Below are positions 1 through 7,504 of a stretch of DNA of 64,000 nucleotides, in pieces. A model generated the notes under the pieces. That model ran no database searches and was not told the origin of the DNA. It was given only the letters and a program-made list of their open reading frames with translations. Each line of letters starts with the position of its first letter. Position 1 is the first letter of the stretch. A program made the position numbers and the translations under genes. The stretch is taken from the NCBI GenBank assembly GCA_963777775.1, contig CAVZRL010000009.1, positions 62,001 through 126,000 on the forward strand, in the 5' to 3' direction. Origin of the DNA: WHSW01 sp963777775. GTDB taxonomy: Bacteria > Actinomycetota > Thermoleophilia > Solirubrobacterales > 70-9.

Positions 1-1403
1 ACCACCTCGAGCACCCGGTCGGCGACCGAGGTCGAGAAGTCGGAGAACGCGGCCTTGCCGGACTCGGTCCCGGCGAGGACGCCGTGGACGACCGATGCCT
101 GCTGATCGCTCATCCGCAGCCCGAGCGCGGCGGCGTCGCTGACGATCGCGTCCTCGGAGCGGATCGTGAACAGGGTCGTGCAGAGGCCGAGCCCGATCGC
201 GCCTCCGGCGACCTGGAACATGTAGGCGATCCCGCCGGCGAGGCTGGCCCGTGAGCCCGCGAGCATGCCGACCGCGGCCGTGGTCACGGTCGGGTAGAAG
301 AAGCCGGCGCCGACCCCGGTCGCCAGCAAACCCGGGAGCAGCGCCGGGTAGCCGGAGTCGGAACCGAAGATCGAGAGCAGCAGGGGGCCGATCGCGAGTA
401 GCGCCGTCCCGGCGAGGATCACGTTGCGCATCCCGACCCGGGCCGTGATCCGATCCGAGAGGAAGGCGACGGCGCCGAAGGTCCCCAGCATCGGCAGCAT
501 CCCGACCCCGGCCTCGAGCGCGCTGTAGCCGAGCACCTTCTCCATCAGCTGCGGCACGTAGAGGATCGCGCTGAAGAAGACGGCGGAGAGGAAGAGAATC
601 GTCAGGCAGGCCGACCGGAAGCCGCTGTTGGCGATCACGTCGGCCGGTACGAGTGCGCCGTTGCCCATCCGCGACTCGATCACCGCGAAGGCGGCGAAGG
701 AGATCAGCGCGACGGCGATCATCGCCAGCACCCGCGCGTCGCCCCAGCCCCAATCCGCGGACTGATCGAGGGCCAGCAGGAGGGCGACGAGCCCGAGCGA
801 GAGGGTGAGGATCCCGCCGTAGTCGATCCGCTCGCGGGTCCCGTCGGTCGGCTGGTGGATCTTCGCCCAGGTGACGGCGGCCGCAAAGGCGGCGACCGGG
901 AGGTTGAGAAAGAAGATCGCGCGCCAGCTCACCTCGTCGGTGAGCACGCCGCCGATCAGCGGCCCGATCGCGTTGCCGAGCCCGGCGATGCCGAGGATCA
1001 GGCCTCCGGCAAAGGCCGCGCGGGCCGGCGGCACGGCGGCGAAGGTCATGCCGAGGATCGCCGGCCACATCAGGCCCCCGCCGACGCCCATCCCGACCCG
1101 CATCGCGATCAGCTGCTCGGCGTTCTGGGCGAGGCCGCCGAGCAGCGAGAAGCCGGCGAAGATCGCGGTGCCGATCAAGAAGACCCTGCGGCGCCCGAAC
1201 ATGTCGGCGAGCCGCCCGCCGGTCACGAGCACCATCCCGAAGGTCAGCGCGTAGGCGTTGATCGTCCACTGGATCGTGCCGACGTCGACGTCGAAGTCCT
1301 GCTCGATCGCGGGCAGGGCGACGTTCAGCGCCGTGAAGTCGTTCGCGATCACGAGCACGCCGAGGCCCATCGCGAACAGCGCCATCCCGGTCCCCTTCGG
1401 CAT
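1..1403 (-). CDS. MFS transporter, DHA2 (EmrB/QacA-like) family, 3' end outside window
   Basis: Translating the minus strand from the ATG at 1403 gives an uninterrupted polytopic membrane protein of at least 467 residues that runs off the left edge. The loop after the second helix reads GGRLADMFGRRR, which is MFS motif A. A later IGPLIGG matches the antiporter motif C seen in drug:H+ antiporters. The many hydrophobic segments fit the 14-helix DHA2 type, so export of a hydrophobic compound or drug by proton antiport is likely; the substrate cannot be told. A -10 box TAGAGT lies 7 nt upstream of the ATG, suggesting a leaderless mRNA. It is divergent from the gene at 1473. Confidence 0.88.
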   Translation of the reverse strand, partial: MPKGTGMALFAMGLGVLVIANDFTALNVALPAIEQDFDVDVGTIQWTINAYALTFGMVLVTGGRLADMFGRRRVFLIGTAIFAGFSLLGGLAQNAEQLIAMRVGMGVGGGLMWPAILGMTFAAVPPARAAFAGGLILGIAGLGNAIGPLIGGVLTDEVSWRAIFFLNLPVAAFAAAVTWAKIHQPTDGTRERIDYGGILTLSLGLVALLLALDQSADWGWGDARVLAMIAVALISFAAFAVIESRMGNGALVPADVIANSGFRSACLTILFLSAVFFSAILYVPQLMEKVLGYSALEAGVGMLPMLGTFGAVAFLSDRITARVGMRNVILAGTALLAIGPLLLSIFGSDSGYPALLPGLLATGVGAGFFYPTVTTAAVGMLAGSRASLAGGIAYMFQVAGGAIGLGLCTTLFTIRSEDAIVSDAAALGLRMSDQQASVVHGVLAGTESGKAAFSDFSTSVADRVLEV

Positions 1404-1472
1404 CGGCCGGACTCTAGTCACGGCCTGGAGCTGCCGATAGCGTGGGCGGACCGGACGATCGAGGGTGGACGA

Positions 1473-2330
1473 ATGGGCAGGATCAGACAGGGCTGGGAGC
1501 TGACGAAGAAGAGCTGGGGCGTGCTGCGCTCCAACCGCCAGCTGTTCCGGTTTCCGATCTTCGCCGCGCTCTCGGCGGTGGTCGTGACCGTGGTCGCGAT
1601 CGGGCCCGGGATCTTCCTGATCGAGGACGGCCGGCAGGTCGTCGGCGGGGTCCTGACCGCGGTCGGGATCTACGTCGCCGCCTTCGTCGGGACGTTCTTC
1701 GGGGTCGGACTGGCGGCGACCGCGGATCGGATCTTTCACGGCGAGGACGCGAGCTTCGGCGACGGGATGGCGGTCGCCCGTTCGCAGGTCGGCGCGGTCG
1801 CCGGCTGGGCGGCGCTCTCGGCGCTGGTCGGGGTCCTGTTCGCGCTCCTGCGCCAGGGCGGCAGCCTGGCCGAGGTGATCATCGGCTCGCTGGGCGCGGC
1901 CGCCTGGTCGCTGATCACCTTCCTCGCGGTGCCGGTGATCGCGATCGAGGGGCTCGGGCCGGTGGCGACGCTGCGGCGCTCGGCGAGCCTGTTCAAGGAG
2001 CGCTGGGCGGGCCAGGTGACCGGGAACGTCGCGATCGGCGGCATCGTCCTCCTGGTCGGGGTACTGCCGGCGCTGTTGCTGATCGGGGTCGGGATCATGC
2101 TCTGGCTCTCCGACGGCGGCGGTGCCGACCTCGCGGCCGGAGCGGTCGTCGCGCTGGTCGGGATCGTGCTGCTGATCGTCTCGATGCTGATCGTGCAGGC
2201 GATGCGCGGCGTGTTCGGCGTCGCGCTCTACCGCTTCGCAAGCAGCGGCGAAGTCAGCTCGGGCTTCACCGAGGCCGAGCTTCAGTCCGCGGTCCGCTCC
2301 AAGGGCGGGTCGGCGGCCTCGACCATCTAG
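1473..2330 (+). CDS. DUF6159-like integral membrane protein
   Basis: This 285-residue protein starts MGRIRQGWELTKKSW. It has a short basic amphipathic N-terminus, then about six hydrophobic segments (roughly residues 25-45, 55-80, 105-125, 130-155, 185-210 and 220-245), with a conserved-looking stretch around ATLRRSASLFKERWAGQ. The layout resembles DUF6159, a family of unknown function. The open frame extends much further upstream, but that part is antisense to the transporter gene, so the ATG at 1473 is preferred. The C-terminal tail after about residue 255 is polar. No function is assigned. Confidence 0.75.
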   Translation: MGRIRQGWELTKKSWGVLRSNRQLFRFPIFAALSAVVVTVVAIGPGIFLIEDGRQVVGGVLTAVGIYVAAFVGTFFGVGLAATADRIFHGEDASFGDGMAVARSQVGAVAGWAALSALVGVLFALLRQGGSLAEVIIGSLGAAAWSLITFLAVPVIAIEGLGPVATLRRSASLFKERWAGQVTGNVAIGGIVLLVGVLPALLLIGVGIMLWLSDGGGADLAAGAVVALVGIVLLIVSMLIVQAMRGVFGVALYRFASSGEVSSGFTEAELQSAVRSKGGSAASTI

Positions 2331-2358
2331 CCGGGGCACTCCCGGCCGGCGGGGGATT

Positions 2359-3327
2359 GTGTCCCCCGTGGAGACACGATCCACCGTTGGGCTCGAGCGG
2401 GCGCTGCGAGATCTCGCGTCGCGCCAGTTCGGCGTCGTCGCCCGGGTGCAGATGCTCGAGCTCGGGTACGCGGCGGGTGCGATCGGCGGCAGGGTGCGAT
2501 CGGGCCGGCTGACGCCGGTGCACGCGGGCGTCTATCTGGTTGGCCACATCGTTCGGGCTCGGCTGGCGACCGAGATGGCCGCCGTGCTCGCATGCGGCGG
2601 GGACGCGGCCGTCAGCCACGCGAGCGCGGCGGTGCTCTGGGGGCTGGTCCCCGGCACAGCCGGCTCCCGGCCGGTGGACGTCACCGTGGCGAGAGACTGG
2701 CCGCCGGTGAGGCCCGGGATCCGGGCCCACCGAAGCCGCATGCTCGAGCCCGCTGACCTGGGGGCGATCGGCGCGCTTTCGATCACCAGTCCCGCGAGAA
2801 CGTTGCTCGACCTCGGGTCCGTGCTCACGCTCGGGCAGCTCGAGGCAGCGGCCGCCGAAGGCGAGCGCCGGCACGGGGTTTCGATCGCTGCACTCGCCGA
2901 CCAGGTCGAGCGCAATCGGGGCCGGGCCGGGACGGCGGGTCTGCGCTCCCTGATCGCGCGCACCACAAAGCCCGCGCTCACCCGCTCGAACGCGGAGCGC
3001 AAGCTGCTGACCCTGCTTCGCGCGCAGCGCCTGCCGAGTCCGGATCCCAACCAGCGCATCGCCGAGTTCGAGGTCGATCTGCTCTGGCGAGAGCAGCGCC
3101 TCGTGGTCGAGTTCGACGGCTTCGCCTTCCATGGCGACCGGAGCGCGTTCGAGCGCGACCGTCAGCGCGACGCCGAGCTCCAAGCGCGCGGATACCGAGT
3201 CATGCGCGTCACCTGGCGCCAGCTCGTCGATCACCCCGCCGCGGTTATCAGCAGGATCCGCCGGGCCCTCGCCCACGCCCGCCGAGAGGTGGATCGTGCA
3301 TCGATAGGAGACACGATCCCCCGCTGA
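2359..3327 (+). CDS. AbiEi-type N-terminal domain plus DUF559 nuclease-like domain protein
   Basis: This 322-residue protein has a GTG start. Residues about 15-75 look like the winged-helix AbiEi N-terminal domain found in many actinobacterial proteins (QFGVVARVQMLELGYAAGAI, then GVYLVGH). Residues about 215-310 resemble DUF559, a Vsr/PD-(D/E)XK-related domain, with EFEVDLLWREQRLVVEFDGF, then FERDRQRDAELQARGYRVMR and a WRQL segment. The D and E of this core are in place. Such proteins are often labelled type IV toxin-antitoxin AbiEi-like, but no partner toxin gene is adjacent, so it may be an orphan. A 13-bp direct repeat occurs near both ends of the gene. Confidence 0.75.
   Translation: MSPVETRSTVGLERALRDLASRQFGVVARVQMLELGYAAGAIGGRVRSGRLTPVHAGVYLVGHIVRARLATEMAAVLACGGDAAVSHASAAVLWGLVPGTAGSRPVDVTVARDWPPVRPGIRAHRSRMLEPADLGAIGALSITSPARTLLDLGSVLTLGQLEAAAAEGERRHGVSIAALADQVERNRGRAGTAGLRSLIARTTKPALTRSNAERKLLTLLRAQRLPSPDPNQRIAEFEVDLLWREQRLVVEFDGFAFHGDRSAFERDRQRDAELQARGYRVMRVTWRQLVDHPAAVISRIRRALAHARREVDRASIGDTIPR
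2370..2382. repeat. 13-bp direct repeat GGAGACACGATCC bracketing the AbiEi/DUF559 gene
   Basis: GGAGACACGATCC occurs at 2370-2382, just inside the start of the gene, and again at 3307-3319, just before its stop. An inverted half-copy (GATTGTGTC) precedes the first copy at about 2355. Both copies are inside coding sequence. The arrangement could mark the edges of an inserted gene or be chance. Confidence 0.5.
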
Positions 3328-3341
3328 GCATCTGGGCGCGG

Positions 3342-4088
3342 CTAGAGGCCCGCCAGCAGCCGGGGGTCGTTGGAGCAGATCCCGTCGACGCCGAGCGCCG
3401 CCAGGGAAGCGACCCGGGCGGGATCGTCGACGGTCCAGGCGACGACCGCAATCCCGGCTGCGCGGGCCGCTCCGAGCAGGCCGGGGGTGATCAGCGGGTG
3501 ATAGGCCCAAACGGCCCAGACGCCGAGGCTCGGCGCCTGGGAGCGGATCATCCGCGGCAGGCGGGCGCGCAGCGCCGCCGCCCCGGCGAGGTAAGCCGGC
3601 CGGAGCAGGCGGCTGCTGGCCCAGTCGCGGCGCGCCTTCGGCACCGTCCAGCCGCGGTCGAGCGCCGGAGCGGCTTCGCGCAGGTAGGCGAGGCTGGCCA
3701 GCTCCATCGTCGAGATCATCGCCCGGCCGAGCAGGTCGCGTTCGTCGAGCGCCGCGATCACCTCGTCCTCGCGGCCGGCGATCTTCAGGTCGAGGTCGAA
3801 GCGCACCCGCTCGAGCGGCGGGCGGCCGAAGGCGTCGAGCACCTGCGAGAGCGTCAGCGGGTCGCGGCGGGTCGCGTCGGCCCAGTCGTGCGCGACCAGC
3901 AGCGGGCCCGAGGACCGGGCCGGACCGGCCGCGGCGCGGCGCCAGTCGTCGGCAGCGTCGAAGTCGCCCCGCGGGCGCAGCAGGTCGAGCTCGATCACGT
4001 CGCAGCCCGCCGCGACCGCGGCGGCGAAGCTCTCCGGCGTGTTCCCGGGCGCGATCGCGTCGGCGCCCTTGTGGCCTATCCGCAGCAC
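3342..4088 (-). CDS. Glycerophosphodiester phosphodiesterase
   Basis: This 248-residue protein has the GDPD-family signature: an N-terminal HKGAD segment, then NTPESF and IELDL, which supply the catalytic His and the metal-binding Glu/Asp, and a second catalytic-His motif LLVAHDW. The C-terminus has WTVDDP and GVDGICSNDP, as in UgpQ-like enzymes. It probably hydrolyses glycerophosphodiesters to glycerol-3-phosphate and an alcohol. There is no signal peptide, so a cytoplasmic location is likely. The start is GTG at 4088, 11 bp beyond the stop of the small membrane protein gene, which is transcribed in the same direction. Confidence 0.9.
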   Translation of the reverse strand: MLRIGHKGADAIAPGNTPESFAAAVAAGCDVIELDLLRPRGDFDAADDWRRAAAGPARSSGPLLVAHDWADATRRDPLTLSQVLDAFGRPPLERVRFDLDLKIAGREDEVIAALDERDLLGRAMISTMELASLAYLREAAPALDRGWTVPKARRDWASSRLLRPAYLAGAAALRARLPRMIRSQAPSLGVWAVWAYHPLITPGLLGAARAAGIAVVAWTVDDPARVASLAALGVDGICSNDPRLLAGL

Positions 4089-4099
4089 CGGCGGAGGCG

Positions 4100-4372
4100 C
4101 TACTTCCCGGACGGCGGGCGGAGCTCAGCGACCTTCAACCTGACGATCGCGCCCAGACCGGCGAGCACTCCCGCCGCCGCGAGCCCGCCGCCGAAGGCGC
4201 CGACAGCGAGGATCCCGCGACCCTGGCGCTGGATGCCCTCGTCGAGGAAGACCGCGTTGTCGGAGGTCAGGATCGCGACCGCCACGATCACCGAGAGGCC
4301 GAGCACCGCGACCGCTGCCCACATCAGAGCCCTGCCGAGGGTGTCGAGGAGGGCGAGTGTGCGCGGATTCAC
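4100..4372 (-). CDS. Small two-helix membrane protein, unknown function
   Basis: Reading from the GTG at 4372 gives a 90-residue protein with two clear transmembrane stretches, at about residues 13-33 (MWAAVAVLGLSVIVAVAIL) and 52-77 (glycine- and alanine-rich). Between them is a polar DEGIQRQGRG loop. The frame stays open further upstream, but that part overlaps the SnoaL pseudogene and looks non-coding. The gene lies just upstream of the phosphodiesterase gene on the same strand and may be co-transcribed. No family was recognised. Confidence 0.6.
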   Translation of the reverse strand: MNPRTLALLDTLGRALMWAAVAVLGLSVIVAVAILTSDNAVFLDEGIQRQGRGILAVGAFGGGLAAAGVLAGLGAIVRLKVAELRPPSGK

Positions 4373-4383
4373 CGGCTCGGAAT

Positions 4384-4690
4384 CTATCCGGCGGCGGCCA
4401 GCGCCTCGTTCCGGTCGAGGAACTCGCGAAACCGGATCGTGAGCGGGTCGCCGTTCTCGATCAGGAAGAAGTCGCGCATCTCGATCGGCGCGCCGCTGGC
4501 GCTGCCGCGGCCGCGCACGATCGCCTCGATCAGGATCTGGTCGCCGACCTGCTCGGTGTCGACAATGCTCGATCACCACCTCGCCGACCAGCGCGAAGCG
4601 TTCCTCCATCCGCCGGCACACACGCCTCGAGGCCGCGATGCACGCCCGAGTCGGGGAAGTCGCGCGGCTCTTCCCCTGGTTGTTTGACGA
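4384..4690 (-). pseudogene. Frameshifted SnoaL-like (NTF2-fold) gene remnant
   Basis: Pieces of a SnoaL-like protein can be read in different frames on the minus strand. About 4600-4690 gives EEPRDFPDSGVHRGLEA, the middle gives MEERFALVGEVVIE, and about 4384-4560 gives the second half, with RGRGSASGAPIE and ending FLDRNEALAAAG before TAG at 4384. The RGRG, SG and EAL-AAG positions match the intact SnoaL genes to the right. At least two frame changes and no N-terminal MSxENVE make this a decayed copy at the left edge of the array. Confidence 0.7.
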
Positions 4691-4770
4691 TTGTGCCGCT
4701 ACGTATCGCACCGTATCGCGATGTGTCCTGAACGTTCCGTAGCGGCTCGTTACCGCGCTTTCGGTCTATG

Positions 4771-4783
4771 GAACGGCCAGAGT
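4771..4783. repeat. Orphan half of the array inverted repeat (left edge)
   Basis: CTATGGAACGGCCAGAG, ending near 4783, matches the distal arm (GGCCAGA, 4775-4781) of the inverted repeat found upstream of the array genes. The proximal arm and the GATACT promoter part are missing. It marks the left limit of the repeat family. Confidence 0.5.
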
Positions 4784-4793
4784 CGTCTACCAG

Positions 4794-5201
4794 CTACTCC
4801 GACAGCCCGGCGGCCTCGAGGGCCTCGTCAGGATCGACGTACTCGCGTATCCGAACCACCTTGCCGTCCGCGAAGTCCACCAACCACGCGATGGCCGACT
4901 CGGTCTCAACGCCGCTTTCCTTGCCCCGTCCCCGCAGGTGGCCGATCGCGAGGACCCGCTCGCCGAGGTCCCGGACCTCGAAGGGCTCGGCCCGGATCTC
5001 GGCGAAAGCCTCCTCCAGCTCTCGGATCCCTTGGCGGGCCCCCTGGTGACCCCTGTAGACAGCGGCCTCCCCGCCGAGCAGCACCGGCAGCAAGGGGCGC
5101 CACTCAATCTCGGGGTGCAGTTCCTCGAGCAGCGCTTCGACGTCTCGGCGGTTGTAAGCGTCAGCCCCGCGTTTGAAGACCTCGACGTTCCTCTCCGACA
5201 T
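4794..5201 (-). CDS. SnoaL-like/NTF2-fold protein (array member 1)
   Basis: This 135-residue protein starts MSERNVEVFKRG and ends EALEAAGLSE. It has the usual layout of the array family: an N-terminal helix, a DVEALLEELHPEIEW segment, YRGHQGARQGI in the middle, RGRGKESGVE on a beta strand, and a final DGKVVRIREY strand. The NTF2 fold is a small cone-shaped alpha+beta barrel used by ketosteroid isomerases, polyketide cyclases and many non-enzymatic binders; no ligand can be inferred. It is preceded by the conserved promoter module and has no Shine-Dalgarno sequence. Confidence 0.88.
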   Translation of the reverse strand: MSERNVEVFKRGADAYNRRDVEALLEELHPEIEWRPLLPVLLGGEAAVYRGHQGARQGIRELEEAFAEIRAEPFEVRDLGERVLAIGHLRGRGKESGVETESAIAWLVDFADGKVVRIREYVDPDEALEAAGLSE

Positions 5202-5262
5202 CGCCCGCGCAGTATCCCGCTCTGGCCGTGACCAGCTGAGTAGCAGCTATTAGGCGGCCAGA
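5202..5262 (-). promoter_or_regulatory. Array promoter module P1
   Basis: Read on the minus strand: arm TCTGGCC (5256-5262), loop, arm GGCCAGA (5221-5227), then GATACT (5211-5216) and 9 nt to the ATG at 5201. This spacing places transcription start at or next to the start codon. Confidence 0.65.
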
Positions 5263-5372
5263 ACGACCCCGGGAGTACCGCTATTCGTCCAAAGCGCAAC
5301 TCGTTATGGGCCGAACGCAACTGGGAGGCGCCGAATCGCGGCACCCCCCCTTGCGTTCGGGTCGCGCTTCGG

Positions 5373-5747
5373 CTACCTGGCGAACACCCGGTCGGTTACC
5401 GTCGCGTCGCCGAGCGTCTCGAAAGCGATCAGCTTGGAGTCATCGTTGTACGTGAGCACGTCGGCGCTCTCGGTCGACTCACCGTCGAGCTGGACAGTGG
5501 TCAGAACCACGACCTTGTCGCCCTCGGCGACGAAGTCATGCGGGCTGCTGCGGAAGTCCTTGCTCATGAACTCGGTCCACAGCTTGCCGACCGCCTGCTT
5601 GTCGGTGTAGGTCCCGGTCAGGGCGTTGTCGCCGCGGACCGTCCACTCGATCGAGTCATCGATGTCTCGCATCGCGCCCTCGGCGTCGCCGTTGCCAAAC
5701 GCCGCGTAGGCATCCTGTGCCGCTTGCTTGTTCTCTTGCGCACTCAT
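5373..5747 (-). CDS. SnoaL-like protein of a divergent type (untagged)
   Basis: This 124-residue protein starts MSAQENKQAAQDAYAAF and contains IEWTVRGDNALTG and a VVVLTTVQLDGEST strand, a typical SnoaL-like/ketosteroid-isomerase-related pattern. It differs from its neighbours: it lacks the EALEAAGLSE tail, is less GC-rich, and has an AGAAGGGA Shine-Dalgarno a few nt before the ATG. It also lacks the GATACT promoter module. It therefore looks like an independent member of the superfamily sitting inside the array. A palindrome about 60 nt upstream may be its operator. Confidence 0.85.
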   Translation of the reverse strand: MSAQENKQAAQDAYAAFGNGDAEGAMRDIDDSIEWTVRGDNALTGTYTDKQAVGKLWTEFMSKDFRSSPHDFVAEGDKVVVLTTVQLDGESTESADVLTYNDDSKLIAFETLGDATVTDRVFAR

Positions 5748-6056
5748 CTGGTTCCCTTCTTTTGGGCCTGGTCTTCCCGAGACCCGCTTGGGTCCAGGGC
5801 CCGATCGCTGGTCAGTGACCAGGATCGTGGTACTCGAGAGAGGCGCTGGGGACGTCTGTGTCAGGCAACCCGCGAACCGATCTCGCTCGACGCGAGGGGT
5901 GACGTAGCAGGGAAGCCCTCAGACCGCTCCTTCGTCCATTGAAGCAGGGTTCAGACTTTCCGGGTTTCCGCCGTCGGCGCCAGCGCCTACTCGAGAGCGC
6001 CTACTCGAGCTGGCAGATTGGATCCCGTTCGGGGGCGGGCCGAAACGCTCACTGGC
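5748..6056. other. 309-bp intergenic region with a 15-bp palindrome and a short tandem repeat
   Basis: No gene was found here. CTGGTCAGTGACCAG at 5808-5822 is a perfect inverted repeat (7-1-7), 61-75 nt upstream of the ATG at 5747, and is a candidate operator. GCGCCTACTCGAG occurs twice in tandem (5983-5995 and 5997-6009) and carries the CTACTC core of the array tag. Confidence 0.5.
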
Positions 6057-6446
6057 CTACTCCGACAGCCCGGCGGCTTCGAGGGCCTCGGTCTTGCTTC
6101 GGTAGCTTCGGATGTAGACGATCTTGCCGTCCCTCACCGAGCAGACCGACGTCAGGGTGAACTCCGCCCTTGCGCCACTTCGCTTATCGCGCCCACTGAT
6201 CACTTGGGTCACCAACACGACCTTGCCCGCGTCGATGATCTCCTCGGAAGCGTCGCGAAGGTCGTCGAACGCTGCTTCCATCGCCCCGAGATAACCCCGG
6301 ACTCCCTCGTGTCCTCGGTAAGTGGCAGCGTCGAGGAACATCCCGGTCGTGGTCCACTCGATCTCGGGATCGAGGTACGCGATCAGCTCCTCGATGCCCT
6401 CGGTGGCAAAGGCACGCCGCACCAGCTCGACGTTCTCCTGCGACAT
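6057..6446 (-). CDS. SnoaL-like/NTF2-fold protein (array member 2)
   Basis: This 129-residue protein starts MSQENVELVRRAFATEG and ends EALEAAGLSE. It contains LDPEIEW, YRGHEGVRGYL and an IDAGKVVLVTQV strand. The usual RGRG position is altered to ISGRDKRSGARAE. The ATG is only 3 nt beyond the stop codon of array member 3 (TAG GCG ATG), so this gene has no promoter module of its own and is probably translated from the mRNA of its upstream neighbour. Function unknown; the NTF2 fold is clear from the family pattern. Confidence 0.87.
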   Translation of the reverse strand: MSQENVELVRRAFATEGIEELIAYLDPEIEWTTTGMFLDAATYRGHEGVRGYLGAMEAAFDDLRDASEEIIDAGKVVLVTQVISGRDKRSGARAEFTLTSVCSVRDGKIVYIRSYRSKTEALEAAGLSE

Positions 6447-6449
6447 CGC

Positions 6450-6842
6450 CTACTCGGACAGCCCGGCGGCTTGGAGGGCTTCTGCCCTTTCGGTGAACTC
6501 ATCCACACGCGAGACCTTGCCCTCGCGCAACGTATAGACCTCGTAGAAGCGGGTATCGACCTGGACCCCGCTTTTTCGGCCGCGTCCCTCGTGATGCGCG
6601 ACCACGACGACTTGATCCCTGCCGTCGATGATTTCCTCGACCGTCACACGGAGTTCTTCAAATACGCTCGCCCACCGCTCGAAGTCGGATCGCATCGCGT
6701 CGAAGCCGTACGACGGTCCCTCATCGCTCGGATTCATTACGACATGGGGATCAAAGATCGCCTCCGCTTCGGCGTGGTCGCCGACCCCGTACATCTCGTA
6801 GGCGAAGGCTCGCCGGACGATCTCGACGTTCTCCTGCGACAT
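6450..6842 (-). CDS. SnoaL-like/NTF2-fold protein (array member 3)
   Basis: This 130-residue protein starts MSQENVEIVRRAFAYEM and ends EALQAAGLSE, with a Q in place of the usual E. It contains FDPHVVMNPSDEG, EGRGRKSGVQVDTRFYEVYTL and the DGRDQVVVVAHH strand. The RGRGxxSG-V segment and the FYEVYTL strand are nearly the same as in array member 4, so these two are probably recent paralogues. It is preceded by promoter module P2 and directly followed by array member 2. Confidence 0.87.
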   Translation of the reverse strand: MSQENVEIVRRAFAYEMYGVGDHAEAEAIFDPHVVMNPSDEGPSYGFDAMRSDFERWASVFEELRVTVEEIIDGRDQVVVVAHHEGRGRKSGVQVDTRFYEVYTLREGKVSRVDEFTERAEALQAAGLSE

Positions 6843-6905
6843 CGCCCACGCAGTATCTCGCTCTGGCCGTGACCTGGCTGAGTAGGTAGTTCCTAGAGGT
6901 CCAGA
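6843..6905 (-). promoter_or_regulatory. Array promoter module P2
   Basis: GATACT (6852-6857) lies 9 nt before the ATG at 6842. The upstream arms are TCTGGACC (6898-6905) and GGCCAGA (6862-6868) on the minus strand. Confidence 0.65.
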
Positions 6906-6952
6906 ACGGCTGCCGTCAGGTAGTGATGCCGGGCGCTCCTATCTCTCAGCGC

Positions 6953-7338
6953 CTACTCCGACAGCCCGGCGGCTTCGAGGGCTTCGGCCCGATGTTCGTA
7001 CTCATCTATGCGCAGAACCTTGCCGTCGCGCAGCGTGTAGACCTCATAGAAGCGGGTTTCGACTTCGACCCCGCTCGCTCGACCCCGGCCGTGGAATCGA
7101 ACCGTCACGAACACCCGGTCTCCGCGCCCGATCACCTCCTCGAGGGTTGTCTCGGCCCCCTCCCAGGCTTCGTTCCAGCGTTCGTAGTTCGCCAGCACGG
7201 CGTTGTTGCCGTACAAGACACCGTCCTCCAAGCTGATCACCACTATGTGGGGTCGTGGAACCCTGCGATGCGATCGTAGTCGCCACGCGAGTAGGCATCC
7301 CAGACCTCGCGCACGATCTCCACGTTCTCCTGCGACAT
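6953..7338 (-). pseudogene. SnoaL-like/NTF2-fold gene with a one-base frameshift (array member 4)
   Basis: From the ATG at 7338, after a normal promoter module, the product reads MSQENVEIVREVWDAYSRGD, then FHDP and a stop. A second frame opens at once with HIVVISLEDGVLYGNN and continues through RGRASGVEVETRFYEVYTL to EALEAAGLSE at 6953. The two parts join if one C is added to the CCCC run (7249-7252), which would restore DPHIVV. So the gene is intact apart from a single-base deletion. It may be a true recent pseudogene or a sequencing error in a homopolymer. Confidence 0.75.
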
Positions 7339-7401
7339 CGCCCCCGCAGTATCTCGTTCTGGCCGTGCGCTAGCTGAGTAGGTAGTTCCAAGAGGTCCAG
7401 A
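7339..7401 (-). promoter_or_regulatory. Array promoter module P3
   Basis: GATACT (7348-7353) lies 9 nt before the ATG at 7338. Arms are TCTGGACC (7394-7401) and GGCCAGA (7358-7364) on the minus strand. Confidence 0.65.
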
Positions 7402-7417
7402 ACAGCTGCGGTCAGTC

Positions 7418-7431
7418 GCGCCTGCTGGCGC
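7418..7431 (-). terminator. GCGCC-hairpin in a family-B linker
   Basis: GCGCCAGCAGGCGC on the minus strand can form a 5-bp GC stem with a 4-nt loop. It lies between the tag at 7448 and promoter P3. Equivalent hairpins occur at 10243-10256 and 13396-13409. There is no T-run, so a terminator role is only suggested. Confidence 0.4.
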
Positions 7432-7447
7432 TCCTATGCCTCAGCGC

Positions 7448-7477
7448 CCTACTCCGACAGCCCGGCGGCTTCGAGGG
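7448..7477 (-). repeat. Orphan array tag after an unrelated gene
   Basis: CTACTCCGACAGCCCGGCGG and the following CTTCGAGGG match the DNA that encodes LEAAGLSE-stop in the SnoaL genes. Here it lies downstream of an isochorismatase-type gene and outside any reading frame of its own. Confidence 0.75.
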
Positions 7478-7504
7478 GACCGGGTCGCCCGCGGCCCGAC
7501 TGTC

